DNA from: CATQHL01 sp965204655
Lineage (GTDB): Bacteria; Actinomycetota; Acidimicrobiia; Acidimicrobiales; CATQHL01
Length of the DNA stretch: 64,000 nt
Assembly: GCA_965204655.1 (NCBI GenBank)
Contig: OZ241998.1
Location: 2,356,001 to 2,420,000, forward strand
Direction: 5' to 3'
Part shown: positions 51,064-61,001 of the stretch, in pieces
How the letters are laid out: every line of letters begins with the position of its first letter
Numbering within the stretch: the stretch's first letter is position 1
Notes under the pieces: model-generated
Seen by the model: only the letters and a program-made list of their open reading frames with translations
Database searches by the model: none
Told to the model about the DNA's origin: nothing
Made by a program: the position numbers and the translations under genes

Positions 51064-51650
51064 TCCTGCTTGGAGCGTCCTGCGGCTTTCTGCGCCTTCT
51101 TCCAGGCGCGCACGCGTCCGAGCGCTTCCGGGCCGTCTATGTCGGCGACCGACCGCGGCTGTGTGTCGGCGAACGCCCCGGCGTACTGCCGCCAACCTGA
51201 CGGGGTCACGCCGAAGCGTTTCGCCAGGAGCGCCACGAAAATCATCGTCTTCTCCTTGCCGTAGCCCGGCAGCGCCTGCACCCGGTCAAAAAGTTCCTTT
51301 CCGCTTCCGGCTTCTTCCCATATGCGCTCCGCTCTGCCGTCGCAGCACTCCACGACGTGAGCGCAGAGGTCTTGGGAGCGGCGCGCCATCGCAGCAGGGA
51401 AGCGGTGAAGCGCCGGCTTGGCGGAAAATACGGCTTCCAGTTCGGCGGTGTCCATTGCGGCGATCCCCGCGGCGGTGAAGCCTGCCCCTAGGCGCTCCGC
51501 CAGCCTCATCGGCGACTTGAACGCCCACTCCATGGGGATCTGCTGGTCTAGGAGCATCCCCAGCAGCAGGGCCAAGGGGTTTTCGTTTACCAAGGCGTCT
51601 GCTGCGTCGTCGCCGGTCACCGCTAGCGTGCCACCAATAGTCATGTGCAT
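51060..51650 (-). CDS. HhH-GPD-type base-excision DNA repair protein
   Basis: 196 aa. LGMLLDQQIPMEWAFKSP at the start and LPGYGKEKTMIFVALLAKRF (helix-hairpin-helix with G-x-G) mark the HhH-GPD glycosylase superfamily in its small actinobacterial form. The final helix region is KKAQKAAGR. It would act on damaged bases; the catalytic Asp cannot be fixed by eye. It is convergent with the Cache gene: its stop overlaps the other's stop. Confidence 0.78.
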   Translation of the reverse strand: MHMTIGGTLAVTGDDAADALVNENPLALLLGMLLDQQIPMEWAFKSPMRLAERLGAGFTAAGIAAMDTAELEAVFSAKPALHRFPAAMARRSQDLCAHVVECCDGRAERIWEEAGSGKELFDRVQALPGYGKEKTMIFVALLAKRFGVTPSGWRQYAGAFADTQPRSVADIDGPEALGRVRAWKKAQKAAGRSKQD

Positions 51651-51708
51651 ATCGTATACCGCATCGGCGGTTTCCTCCGTTTTCGCCTAGCCGCAGCCAG
51701 CCCTTCTA

Positions 51709-53217
51709 TTGCAGTCCAACCAAACGGATCCCAGGCGGGTTTCGGATCCCAACCGGATTCCTCGCAGGGCCTGGGTCGTCCTGGCGGCCATCATTCCCAG
51801 CGTCCTGTTGGTGGTCATAGACGCCTCCATAGTCAACGTGGCGTTTCCGGTCATCGGCGAAGACCTCAACGCCTCAGACGGAGTGCTGTCTTGGATCATC
51901 ACCGGCTACAGCCTGGCGGTGGCCTCCCTCCTGCTCATCGCCGGACGAATGGCCGACCGTCTGGGCAGGCGAAAGGTGTTCCTGGTGTCGGTGGGTTTCT
52001 TCACGTTCGGCTCGCTGCTGTGCGGGATCGCCCCCAACGCGGGATGGCTCATTGCCTTCAGGGTGATGCAGGGCGTGGGCGGAGCCGCTATCTTCCCATC
52101 CTCCCTGGCCCTGGTGCTGCCCGAGTTCCCCTACGGACGCCGTTCCACGCCCATCGGTATCTGGGCGGCCACCGCCGGGCTGGGGGCGGTCATCGGCCCT
52201 CCTGTCGGGGCCTTTCTGATTGAATTGTTCGGCTGGAGGGGGATCTTCTGGGTGAACATACCTGTGGGGGTGGCCATAGTGATGGTGGGCCTGCGGGTGA
52301 TCTCCGAATCGCGCTCTCAGTCGGTCTCTGGGCGTCTGGACTGGTTGAGCGTGCCAGTGGGGGTCGCCGGGGTGGCTCTGCTCTTAGTGGCGCTGGTTCA
52401 GGGAGAACAGTGGGGTTACGGGGACGTCCGAACCTTGCTGATGCTCTCCTCCGGGCTGCTGATGATTCCCATCCTGGTGGTGCGTTCTATGCGCCATCCT
52501 CAGCCGCTGCTGGATCTTTCCCTGTTCCGGATCCGATCCTTCTGGGCTTCGGGGATCAGCACGGTGTTCTTCGGCATGGCGTTCCTGGCTGGATTTCTGG
52601 CGAACACCTTGCTGCTCCAGCGTCTCTGGGATTGGCCAGTGTGGAAGACAGGACTGGGTCTGATGGCTTCGCCGGTCATCTCCGTCGTGAGCTCGTCGGC
52701 GGCCGGCGCGGCTGCCGACCGCTTCGGCCACCGCTGGCTTACCTTCGGGGGCGGTGCGTTGTGCTGTCTGTCTTTCGGCCTCCTTTATTGGCGCATAGAC
52801 GAGACCCCCGACTATTTCGCCGACTTCTTCCCTGCCGCCATTCTGCTGGGACTCGGCGCCGGCCTCTCCATTTCCTGTCTCACCAGCGGAGCCCTCTCCG
52901 AGGTGGGTCCAGACCAGTTCAGCATGGGCAACGCCACCGCCCGGACGATCCAGCAACTCTTCTATTCCGTGGGAGTGGCCGTGGTCGTGGCGATGATGAG
53001 CGGGGACAGCAAAGGGGACTCACTGAGCGACTACCAGGGTGCGTGGATCTGGATAATGTCCACCTATTTCGTCGCCGCCCTGGTGATGGCGGTCTTCTTT
53101 CCGGTCGGGACGGCCTCTAGCCGAGAGAAACTCCGAGAGGAGGGGACGGCGCCCGCTCCGCCGCCGCCCGGCGAGGGGCGTTCCGTTACTCCGGGTATTC
53201 CCAGTTCAAGGGGTTGA
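51709..53217 (+). CDS. MFS transporter, 14-helix DHA2-type drug exporter family
   Basis: 502 aa. SVLLVVIDASIVNVAFP at the first helix and GRMADRLGRRKVF in the loop between helices 2 and 3 are the DHA2/EmrB signatures. Many further hydrophobic segments are visible. It probably exports drugs or toxic metabolites by proton antiport. It overlaps the 3' end of aceE by about 30 nt. Confidence 0.85.
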   Translation: MQSNQTDPRRVSDPNRIPRRAWVVLAAIIPSVLLVVIDASIVNVAFPVIGEDLNASDGVLSWIITGYSLAVASLLLIAGRMADRLGRRKVFLVSVGFFTFGSLLCGIAPNAGWLIAFRVMQGVGGAAIFPSSLALVLPEFPYGRRSTPIGIWAATAGLGAVIGPPVGAFLIELFGWRGIFWVNIPVGVAIVMVGLRVISESRSQSVSGRLDWLSVPVGVAGVALLLVALVQGEQWGYGDVRTLLMLSSGLLMIPILVVRSMRHPQPLLDLSLFRIRSFWASGISTVFFGMAFLAGFLANTLLLQRLWDWPVWKTGLGLMASPVISVVSSSAAGAAADRFGHRWLTFGGGALCCLSFGLLYWRIDETPDYFADFFPAAILLGLGAGLSISCLTSGALSEVGPDQFSMGNATARTIQQLFYSVGVAVVVAMMSGDSKGDSLSDYQGAWIWIMSTYFVAALVMAVFFPVGTASSREKLREEGTAPAPPPPGEGRSVTPGIPSSRG

Positions 53218-55921
53218 CGGCTTCAGGATTAACGTCAAAGCGCCGGATGGCGTCGCCGACGACCGACGCCTTCAGCGAACCTTCCGCCGCCAAGCCCGCT
53301 AGCACGGCAATCGTCACGTGGGCTGCGTCCACCTCAAAGAAGCGCCGCAGCGCCTCCCTGGTGTCGCTGCGTCCGTAGCCGTCAGTTCCGAGCGCCGTGT
53401 AGCGGCGGGGCACCCAGCGTGCGACCTGGTCGGCCACCGTGGCCATGTAGTCAGTCGTAGCCACCACCGGCCCTTGCGATTCCTCAAGCTTGCGGGTCAC
53501 CTCAGGCAGGCGCGGCTGCGCTCCGGGGTGCAGACGCCCCCAGCGTTCGGCGTCTAGGGCGTCCTCCCTCAGCGTCTTGTACGAAGTGGCGCTCCATAGC
53601 TCCGCCCCCACGCCGTAGTGCTCGGCTAGGAGCGACTGCGCCTCGGCTGCGGCGCGATGCGCCGGCCCTGAAAACAGCAGGGTGGCGCGGTGCTCTAGGC
53701 CGTCCGGGCCGGGGTCGTATCGGTAGAGGCCGCTCAGGATGTCTTCGTCGCTCACGTGGTCGGCGCGCACCGGCTGCGGGTAGTTCTCGTTGTAGATGGT
53801 CAGGTAGTAGAACACGTCGTCGCCGTAGGACGCGCCCGCCTCGGGGTACATCCTCTCCAGGCCGCAGGCGATTATCGCTGCCATCTCGTAGGCGAACGCC
53901 GGGTCGTACGCCTGGCAGGCCGGGACGGTGCTGGCCAAAACGTGGCTGTGTCCGTCCTGGTGCTGCAGACCTTCGCCCATCAGGGTGGTGCGTCCGGCGG
54001 TAGCTCCGAACAGGAAACCCCTTGCTCGGGAGTCCGCCGCCGACCAGATCAGGTCGCCCACCCGCTGGAAACCGAACATGGAGTAGAACACGTACATCGG
54101 CACGGTCGGCACTCCTAGGTTGGCGTAGGAAGTGCCGGCTGCAATCCACTCAGCCAGCGAGCCCGCTTCCGTGATGCCTTCCTCCAGGATCTGGCCGTCG
54201 GTGTCCTCGGCGTACGACAGCAGCAGGTCGTGATCCACCGGCTCGTAGAGCTGGCCGAAGGGGGCGTAGATCTTGAACTCCCTGAAGAGGGAGTCCATGC
54301 CGAAAGTGCGGGCTTCGTCGGCCACTATCGGGACGATCCTCGCCCCGATTCCGTCGTCTCGCATCAGCGTGCGCAGCAGCGACGTGAACGCCGCTGTGGT
54401 GGAGACCTCCCGGCCCTCGGAGCCCTCGTCGTAGGCAGCGAAGAGCTTGCGGTCGGGGAGCACCATGCGCCGCCGGTCGCGCACGACGCGCTTAGGGAGC
54501 GTCCCGGCCAGCGAGCGGCGCCGCTCCCGCAGGTAGCGCATTTCTTCGGAATCTTCGGGCGGCTTGTAGTAGGGAGGGGCGGCGTCGTCGGTCAGGGAAT
54601 CTTCGGGAATTTCGTCAAGCAGGTGCAGCCTCTCCCGCAGCTCAAGCAGCTGGGCCGTGGTCATCTTCTTGATCTGATGCGTGGCGTTGCGGCCTTCAAA
54701 ACCCCGCCCCAGCGTCCACCCTTTGATGGTCTTGGCCAAGATCACGGTCGGCGAGCCGCCGTGTTCGGTGGCCGCCTTGTATGCGGCGTAGAGCTTGCGG
54801 TGGTCGTGGCCGCCCCGGGGCAGCGTCTCCAGCTCCTTGTCTGCGTAGTCGCTCACCATTTCCCGCAGGCGGGGGTCGGGGCCGAAGAAGTGCTCGCGTA
54901 TGTAGGCGCCCGTCTCCGTGGCGTAGCGCTGATACTCGCCGTCCACCGTGGAGTTCATTTTGTTGAGCAGCACCCCGTCGGTGTCTCGCGCCAGCAGATC
55001 GTCCCAGCGCGATCCCCAGATCACCTTGATCACGTTCCAGCCCGCACCCCGGAAGATGCCTTCTAACTCTTGGATTATCTTTCCGTTGCCTCTTACGGGG
55101 CCGTCCAGCCTCTGCAAGTTGCAGTTCACGATCCAGATGAGGTTGTCCAGGCCAGAGCGGCCTGCCAGGGAGATGGCGCCCAGGGTTTCGGGCTCGTCCA
55201 TCTCTCCGTCGCCCACGATGCACCAGATCCGCGACCCGCTCGTGTCGTCTATGTGCCGATGCGTGAGATAGCGGTTGAAGCGGGCGTGGTAGATGGAGTT
55301 CAGGGCGCCCAGGCCCATGGAGACTGTGGGGTATTCCCAGTAGTTGGGCATCAGGCGGGGATGCGGGTAGCTGGAGATGCCCTCCCCGTCTATCTCCCTG
55401 CGGAATCTGGTGAGTTGCGACGCCGTGAGGCGGCCCTCAAGGTAGCTCAAGGCGTAGATGCCCGGGGCGTTGTGACCTTGGACATAGACGTGGTCGCCGG
55501 GCGTTCCGTCGTCTTTGCCGCGGAAGAACCAGTTGTAGCCCACGTCAAAGAGAGACGCCGCCGACGCGAAGGTGGACAGATGGCCGCCGATGCCTTCGGC
55601 TGCCTTGTTGGCGCGCACGACCATGATCGCGGCGTTCCAGCGGACGTAGGCGCGGATGCGGCGTTCTATGGCCTCGTCGCCCGGGAAGAAGGGCTGAGCC
55701 TCCGCTGGAATGGTGTTGAGGTAGGGGGTGGTGACCGTGGCGGGTATGCCGACGTCCAGGCTCTGAGCGCGCTCTAGGAGGCGGGCGACGATCAGGCGCG
55801 CCCGCTCCTTGCCCGACGCGCCGACGAGGGCGTCGAAGGATTCCAGCCACTCACGGGTCTCCTCCGGATCGGTGTCGGGCAGTTGGTGGGTGAAGTGGTC
55901 GGGGGTGAGGTGGTCGGCCAT
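53186..55921 (-). CDS. aceE: Pyruvate dehydrogenase E1 component (homodimeric)
   Basis: 911 aa. CIVGDGEMDEPETLGAIS is the thiamine diphosphate motif. IWIVNCNLQRLDGPVRGNGK, YVQGHNAPGIYALSYLEGR and FGFQRVGDL are typical AceE segments, and length fits. It decarboxylates pyruvate and hands the acetyl group to the E2 lipoyl domain. A G-rich 340-bp gap lies upstream. Confidence 0.93.
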   Translation of the reverse strand: MADHLTPDHFTHQLPDTDPEETREWLESFDALVGASGKERARLIVARLLERAQSLDVGIPATVTTPYLNTIPAEAQPFFPGDEAIERRIRAYVRWNAAIMVVRANKAAEGIGGHLSTFASAASLFDVGYNWFFRGKDDGTPGDHVYVQGHNAPGIYALSYLEGRLTASQLTRFRREIDGEGISSYPHPRLMPNYWEYPTVSMGLGALNSIYHARFNRYLTHRHIDDTSGSRIWCIVGDGEMDEPETLGAISLAGRSGLDNLIWIVNCNLQRLDGPVRGNGKIIQELEGIFRGAGWNVIKVIWGSRWDDLLARDTDGVLLNKMNSTVDGEYQRYATETGAYIREHFFGPDPRLREMVSDYADKELETLPRGGHDHRKLYAAYKAATEHGGSPTVILAKTIKGWTLGRGFEGRNATHQIKKMTTAQLLELRERLHLLDEIPEDSLTDDAAPPYYKPPEDSEEMRYLRERRRSLAGTLPKRVVRDRRRMVLPDRKLFAAYDEGSEGREVSTTAAFTSLLRTLMRDDGIGARIVPIVADEARTFGMDSLFREFKIYAPFGQLYEPVDHDLLLSYAEDTDGQILEEGITEAGSLAEWIAAGTSYANLGVPTVPMYVFYSMFGFQRVGDLIWSAADSRARGFLFGATAGRTTLMGEGLQHQDGHSHVLASTVPACQAYDPAFAYEMAAIIACGLERMYPEAGASYGDDVFYYLTIYNENYPQPVRADHVSDEDILSGLYRYDPGPDGLEHRATLLFSGPAHRAAAEAQSLLAEHYGVGAELWSATSYKTLREDALDAERWGRLHPGAQPRLPEVTRKLEESQGPVVATTDYMATVADQVARWVPRRYTALGTDGYGRSDTREALRRFFEVDAAHVTIAVLAGLAAEGSLKASVVGDAIRRFDVNPEAVNPLNWEYPE

Positions 55922-56269
55922 CAGGCTTATTTTCGCAGGGGAAAAGGAGATTGCGGTGCGAGGGGGCGTGGATGGGGGGTGATTGGTGGTGCGAGGAGGC
56001 GTGGGCGGAGGGGGGCAGGCTGCGGTGCAGTGGGGGGAGGGATGGGCAGGGGGCAGATGCGGCGCGGCGGGGCGGGGGACTGGGGGGAGTAGGCGGGGGA
56101 TGGAGGGGGGCAGGTGCAGTGGGGGGAGGGATGGAGGAGACGGATGTTGGTGTGGCGGGGCGGGGATGCGGAGCTGAATGGGGACGGGAGGTGGGGTTGA
56201 GAAGTGAACGGATGTTGGTGTTTGACGTTGCTCTTGTTGGGGAGTTAGGAAGCATTATTGTTGAGGTTC
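55922..56269. other. G-rich gene-free stretch between aceE and rnhA
   Basis: About 350 bp, strongly G-skewed on +, with runs of 4-6 G (possible quadruplex on that strand). GGTGCAGTGGGGGGAGGGAT occurs twice, near 56023 and 56113. No gene was seen. It must hold the divergent promoters for aceE and rnhA. Confidence 0.55.
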
Positions 56270-57202
56270 ATGGGAAGAGGTGCTGACCGGCTGTTCCCGG
56301 ACGACGACGGGCTGCCTCCCTCCGGTGGCAGTAGCGAGCGGATGCTCCCCCTCGGTGACGGCGGGCTGTTCCCCGCTGAGGAGGTGCCGACCTCCCTCGG
56401 CGACGGCCCTCCCCCTCCTGGCGGCGGCAGCGGCGAGCGTCTTGCTGGCGAGGGCGTCCCACCCCCCTCCGGCGGCGGCGTCCCACCCTCCGGCGGCAGC
56501 GACGGGCGTCTTGCCGTCTACACCGACGGGGCTTGTCTGGGTAATCCAGGTCCCGGCGGCTGGGCTTGGGTAGTGCCCGACGACCAGGAAGCGCCAGAGG
56601 CCGGACGCAGAGAGAGCGGACACGAAGCCGCAACCACCAATCAGCGAATGGAACTAACGGCAGTCCTAGAGGCTCTGACCGCCCTGAGCGGCAGCGCCGC
56701 CCTCAACGTCTACAGCGACTCCCGCTACGTCGTGGATTGCTTTGAGAAACGCTGGTGGGAGGGTTGGAAGCGGAGAGGCTGGCGCAATTCCTCCAAGCAA
56801 CCCGTCAAGAATCAAGACCTCTGGCGTCCGCTGCTGGAACTGGCATTAGAGCCAGAACGAGACGTAAAGTTTCACTGGGTCAAGGCGCACTACGGCAATC
56901 GCTGGAACGAGTTGGCCGACCTCCTGGCTTACGAGGCCGCCCGTGCCGCCGCCGGGGCCGCTAGCGCTGGGGAGGCCGCCCGTACTTGGGAGGTCTCCCG
57001 CGGCAGGGAGGCTGCCCGTTCTTGGAAAGCCGCTCGTGCCAGGGAGGCGGCCCGTTCTTGGGAGGTCGCTAGCGCCGCCGAGGATGAGTTGAGCGCCGCC
57101 GAGGCTGCTCGTGTTTCGGAGGACGCCAGCGTTTCCGCCGAGATCGTTGAGGACGCCCGCGCCGCTGAGGACGCCCGCGCATCGGAGGCGGCTGGGAGTT
57201 GA
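56270..57202 (+). CDS. rnhA: Ribonuclease H with low-complexity N- and C-terminal extensions
   Basis: About 310 aa versus 150-160 in typical RnhA. VYTDGACLGNPGPGG (Asp), TTNQRMELTAVLEAL (Glu), YSDSRYVVD (Asp) and GNRWNELADLLAYEAA (Asp) give the four metal acids. Residues 1-80 are Gly/Pro/Ser repeats; residues after about 225 are Ala/Arg/Glu units (EAARSWEV). ATG 56270 is the first ATG. The enzyme cuts RNA in RNA-DNA hybrids. Confidence 0.85.
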   Translation: MGRGADRLFPDDDGLPPSGGSSERMLPLGDGGLFPAEEVPTSLGDGPPPPGGGSGERLAGEGVPPPSGGGVPPSGGSDGRLAVYTDGACLGNPGPGGWAWVVPDDQEAPEAGRRESGHEAATTNQRMELTAVLEALTALSGSAALNVYSDSRYVVDCFEKRWWEGWKRRGWRNSSKQPVKNQDLWRPLLELALEPERDVKFHWVKAHYGNRWNELADLLAYEAARAAAGAASAGEAARTWEVSRGREAARSWKAARAREAARSWEVASAAEDELSAAEAARVSEDASVSAEIVEDARAAEDARASEAAGS

Positions 57203-59232
57203 GGTTCGGGAGCGATACCGGGGGAACTTTCACCGACTTGGTGGACGAGACCGGGGCGGTTCTCAAGGTTCTCTCCACCCCGAACGACCCCTCCCTGGCG
57301 CTGGCAAGCGGTCTGAAGGCGCTGACAAGTGGTCGGGAAGCGCTCCCGTCCTCGTCCGACCGGGTTGAGACACTGACCCCTGGTCGGGAGGCGCATCCGT
57401 CTTCGTCCTCCCAGGTTGAGGCGCTGACCGGCGGTCGTCCCGGTCATCCGTCCCCCTCTGCCCAGGTCAAGTCCCGGCCCGGCGTTCGTCCCGGCCTCCC
57501 GTCTCCCCCCGCCCAGGTCAAAACACTGGCGCACGGCACCACGGTCGCCACCAACGCCGTCTTGGAGCGGGACGGAGCGGCGGTGGCGCTCGTCACCAAC
57601 GCCGGTTTTGCGGACGTCATTGAGATCGCCCGCCAGAACCGCCCCTCCCTCTACGACTCTTTCGCCGACCGCCCCGCCCCGCTAGTTCCCCGCAAGTGGC
57701 GTTACGAGGTGACCGGCAGGCTCGCCGCCGACGGCTCTGAGTTAACCCCCGTTGACACTTCTGCGCTGAGCGAGATCGACGAGTCGGTCGAAGCAGTGGC
57801 GGTCTGTCTGCTGCACTCCGACCTGAATCCCGTCCACGAGGAGGCCGTGCGCCGCGAGCTCGAACGCAGAGGGTTCAACGTCACCACTTCAAGCAGCTTG
57901 GCGCCCGAGTTCCGGGAGTACGAGCGCACCTCAACCGTCGTGATGAACGCTTACGTGCGCCCGAAGGTGAGTTCCTACTTGCGTTCTCTGCAGGGGTTGG
58001 CCGCAGAGGTGCTGGTGATGACCTCGGCGGGCGGGCTGGTGCCTGCCCTCGGTGCGGCTGCCGAGCCGGTGCGGCTGCTGCTGTCGGGGCCTGCCGGGGG
58101 GGTGCGGGCGGGCGCCTACTACGCCGAGATCAACGGCTTTCCCAACGCCGTCACCTTTGACATGGGGGGCACGAGCACCGACGTCTGCCTGGTTGAAGGC
58201 GGCCGACCAGGGGCGGCTGCCCAGAGGTCTATGGCGGGTTTCCCGGTGCGAATGCCGGCGCTGGACGTCTTGACGATCGGAGCGGGCGGGGGTTCAATTG
58301 CCGAAGTAGACGCCGGCGGCGCGCTGAAGGTGGGGCCGCGCAGCGCCGGAGCCGACCCCGGGCCGGCGTGCTACGGCCGAGGCGGTCTGGCAGCGACAGT
58401 GACAGACGCAAACCTGGCGGCAGGGCGGATACCCGCCGACGCCGTGCTGGGCGACCTCGGACGTCTAGACGCCTCCGCAGCAGAAGAAGCTTTGCGCCGG
58501 CGAGGCCTGTCGGCATCCGACGTGCTCGGGGTGGTGAACTCCAACATGATCTGGGCGCTGAGGCAGGTGACAGTGGAGCGAGGCGTAGACCCCAGCGAGG
58601 TTGCGCTGGTTGCTTTCGGGGGCGCCGGCCCGCTTCACGCCTGCGACTTAGCGGAGGCGCTGGGCATGCCTGCCGTCATCGTGCCGCCGCGGGCCGGGGC
58701 GCTCTCGGCTGTCGGCATCCTGGGCGGGCCGCGGCAGCACGACGTAGTCAAGTCGTGGCCGACCCCAGACAATCACGACGGCTTAGAGGCCGCCGCCCGG
58801 GAGTTAGCCCACTCAGCACGCCAAGCTCTGGCGGGCGGCGGTGGCGGCGAGGGCGCCGGTGGCGGGGAGGGCGCCGGCGGGGGGGAGGGGGACGGGGGTG
58901 CTGGCGTTGAGGTGGTCGTGTCCTATGACTGCCGTTATGCCGGTCAGAGTCATGAACTCACCGTGTCTGCGCCCTCGGAGTTCCACGAGGTGCACAGGCT
59001 CCGCAACGGCTACGCCAGGGAGGGAGACCCCATTGAGGTGGTCGCTCTGCGGGTGCGGGCGTCAAAGTCGTCTCCAGTGGCTCTCTCCGACCTGCCCGCG
59101 CTAGGACGGCAGGCGGTTGATGGCCCTGAGGTGATAGCCGAGGAGGATTCGGGCACGTGGATACCTCCCGGTTGGAGGGCAGAAGTAGGGGAGGCGGGCG
59201 CTTGGGTCATCCGCCGAAAGCAGAGAAGTTAG
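57199..59232 (+). CDS. hyuA: Hydantoinase A / oxoprolinase-type subunit
   Basis: 677 aa. GSDTGGTFTDLVDETG at the start and AHGTTVATNAVLERDGA, then GGTSTDVCLVEGG and GAGGGSIA, are HyuA/acetone-carboxylase-beta-like ATP-binding motifs. Residues 38-112 are a Ser/Pro/Arg insert made of about four SGRE-LPSSS-VE-like units, unlike normal family members. TTG start overlapping the rnhA stop. Subunit B follows at once, so the product is an ATP-dependent amidohydrolase of a cyclic ureide or lactam. Confidence 0.86.
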   Translation: MRFGSDTGGTFTDLVDETGAVLKVLSTPNDPSLALASGLKALTSGREALPSSSDRVETLTPGREAHPSSSSQVEALTGGRPGHPSPSAQVKSRPGVRPGLPSPPAQVKTLAHGTTVATNAVLERDGAAVALVTNAGFADVIEIARQNRPSLYDSFADRPAPLVPRKWRYEVTGRLAADGSELTPVDTSALSEIDESVEAVAVCLLHSDLNPVHEEAVRRELERRGFNVTTSSSLAPEFREYERTSTVVMNAYVRPKVSSYLRSLQGLAAEVLVMTSAGGLVPALGAAAEPVRLLLSGPAGGVRAGAYYAEINGFPNAVTFDMGGTSTDVCLVEGGRPGAAAQRSMAGFPVRMPALDVLTIGAGGGSIAEVDAGGALKVGPRSAGADPGPACYGRGGLAATVTDANLAAGRIPADAVLGDLGRLDASAAEEALRRRGLSASDVLGVVNSNMIWALRQVTVERGVDPSEVALVAFGGAGPLHACDLAEALGMPAVIVPPRAGALSAVGILGGPRQHDVVKSWPTPDNHDGLEAAARELAHSARQALAGGGGGEGAGGGEGAGGGEGDGGAGVEVVVSYDCRYAGQSHELTVSAPSEFHEVHRLRNGYAREGDPIEVVALRVRASKSSPVALSDLPALGRQAVDGPEVIAEEDSGTWIPPGWRAEVGEAGAWVIRRKQRS

Positions 59233-59240
59233 GGTTGCCC

Positions 59241-60791
59241 GTGCCTCCGTCCAACTCGTCCGCCCCTCTGTCGCCTGCTCGGCTTGCCATCCTCATCGCC
59301 GGACTGGAGGGCATCGCCGAGGAGATGGGGGCGGTGCTGCGTCGGGCGGCTTTCAGCCCCAACATCAAGGAGCGGATGGACTGCTCGGCGGCGCTGTTCA
59401 CCCCGGACGGGGAACTTCTGGTTCAGGCCGAGCACATACCCGTCCACCTGGGCTCAATGCCTGCTTCCGTCCGGGCGGCCATTGACAAGTTCGGCGGCGA
59501 CCTCAGGGAGGGCGAACAGGTCATCCTCAACGACCCCTACGCAGGCGGCACGCACCTGAACGACGTCACCCTGGTTGCGCCGTGCTATTCGGCTGGGCGG
59601 CTGGTGGGTTGGGTTGCGAACCGCGCCCACCACGCCGACCTGGGGGGCGGTGCGCCGGGTTCTATGCCCGCCGACGCCCGCACCATCTACGAGGAGGGTT
59701 TGCGCATTCCGCCCGTGAGGCTGACCGACGACATAACGGCTCTCATTTGCGCCGCCTCCCGCACTCCGACTGAGCGCCGGGGCGATCTCGACGCCCAGAT
59801 GGGGGCGAACAACTGCGGGGCGGTCAGGCTTGCGGAGTTCGCCGAAGCGCCCCTGCGGCAGGTGACCGACTACGGCGAGCGTCGAATGCGCTCTGCGCTC
59901 GCTGCGCTGCCGGACGGCGTCTGGAGTTTTGAGGACGCGCTCGACAGCACCGGCCCCGAGCCGTCGCAGCAACGCCCGGCGCGCATCGCCGTGAGGGTTG
60001 CTTTGGAGGGCGACGGCGTGACGTTTGATTTCACGGGCACCGACCCGCAGAGGTCAGGCAACGTGAACGCCGTTCGGGCTGTGACCGTGAGTTGCGTGTC
60101 TTTTGTGCTGCGGTGCGCCACCGACCCCGACATTCCGGCGAACGGGGGGGCGATGCGCCCAGTGCAGGTGATAGCCCCTGAAGGCAGCTTGGTGGCGGCT
60201 CTGCCTCCGGCGGCGGTCGGGGCGGGGAACGTGGAGGCGTCTCAGCGGATCGCCGACGTGTGTCTGGGGGCTTTGGCGGGCGTAGCGCCGGATCGCGTGG
60301 GGGCTGCCTCTCAGGGGACGATGAACAACCTGCTCATAGGCGGGGGGAGTTGGGTGTATTACGAGACCGTCGGCGGCGGCCAGGGCGCTAGACCAGGGCG
60401 AGACGGGATGAGCGGCGTACACACAGGCATGACGAACACCCTGAACACCCCCGTAGAAGCGCTGGAGCGGTCATACGGCTTGCGTGTGCGCCGACTGCGT
60501 CTGCGCTCCGGCAGCGGCGGCGAGGGACGTTTCCGCGGCGGCGAGGGCGTGGAGCGCGACCTGGAGTTGCTGGAGCCCTGCACAGTCTCAATGATCACCG
60601 AGCGCCGCCGCAGCCAACCCTGGGGCCTAGCCGGTGGCGGGCCGGCTTCGCTGGGGGAGAACTGGCTGCTCCGTTCAGGCCAGGAGTCCGAAGCCGTGGA
60701 GCTGCCCGACAAAGTAACCCTAGACGCCGAAACAGGAGACATAGTAAGGATGCGAACCCCAGGCGGCGGCGGCTGGGGGCAGAGGGGGTGA
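59241..60791 (+). CDS. hyuB: Hydantoinase B / oxoprolinase-type subunit
   Basis: About 517 aa. AGLEGIAEEMGAVLRRAAFS, NDPYAGGTHLNDVTLVAP, RAHHADLGGGAPGSMP and GGGGWGQRG are hallmark HyuB segments. The GTG at 59241 starts near the conserved region; TTG 59235 is equal. It pairs with HyuA to hydrolyse an N-carbamoyl ring; the substrate is not identifiable. Confidence 0.88.
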   Translation: MPPSNSSAPLSPARLAILIAGLEGIAEEMGAVLRRAAFSPNIKERMDCSAALFTPDGELLVQAEHIPVHLGSMPASVRAAIDKFGGDLREGEQVILNDPYAGGTHLNDVTLVAPCYSAGRLVGWVANRAHHADLGGGAPGSMPADARTIYEEGLRIPPVRLTDDITALICAASRTPTERRGDLDAQMGANNCGAVRLAEFAEAPLRQVTDYGERRMRSALAALPDGVWSFEDALDSTGPEPSQQRPARIAVRVALEGDGVTFDFTGTDPQRSGNVNAVRAVTVSCVSFVLRCATDPDIPANGGAMRPVQVIAPEGSLVAALPPAAVGAGNVEASQRIADVCLGALAGVAPDRVGAASQGTMNNLLIGGGSWVYYETVGGGQGARPGRDGMSGVHTGMTNTLNTPVEALERSYGLRVRRLRLRSGSGGEGRFRGGEGVERDLELLEPCTVSMITERRRSQPWGLAGGGPASLGENWLLRSGQESEAVELPDKVTLDAETGDIVRMRTPGGGGWGQRG

Positions 60792-61001
60792 GGGGAGGGG
60801 GCGGCTGCAGGGGCGGCGACTGATACGTGAGGCTGCGGGGAAACGCTCAGGCGACTCTGGCTAGGGAAAAGTAGCTACAATTATCCCGGAGCGAAGGTCG
60901 ATCGATTCTCCTCCGGTCAGATGGTTAACCGAGGAGATCCTTGAAGGAGGCGAAACAGCCATTGAACTTAAACGCCGTAAGCACGGTTGGAGGCAAGAGC
61001 A
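60792..61001. other. Gap with a small remnant frame before the AlbA_2 gene
   Basis: A frame open from about 60865 reads SPPVRWLTEEILEGGETA, then ELKRRKHGW, and stops at TGA 61003-61005. It overlaps the next ATG (ATGA) but has no start codon. It may be the tail of a lost gene. GTTGGAGGC lies before ATG 61002. Confidence 0.35.
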
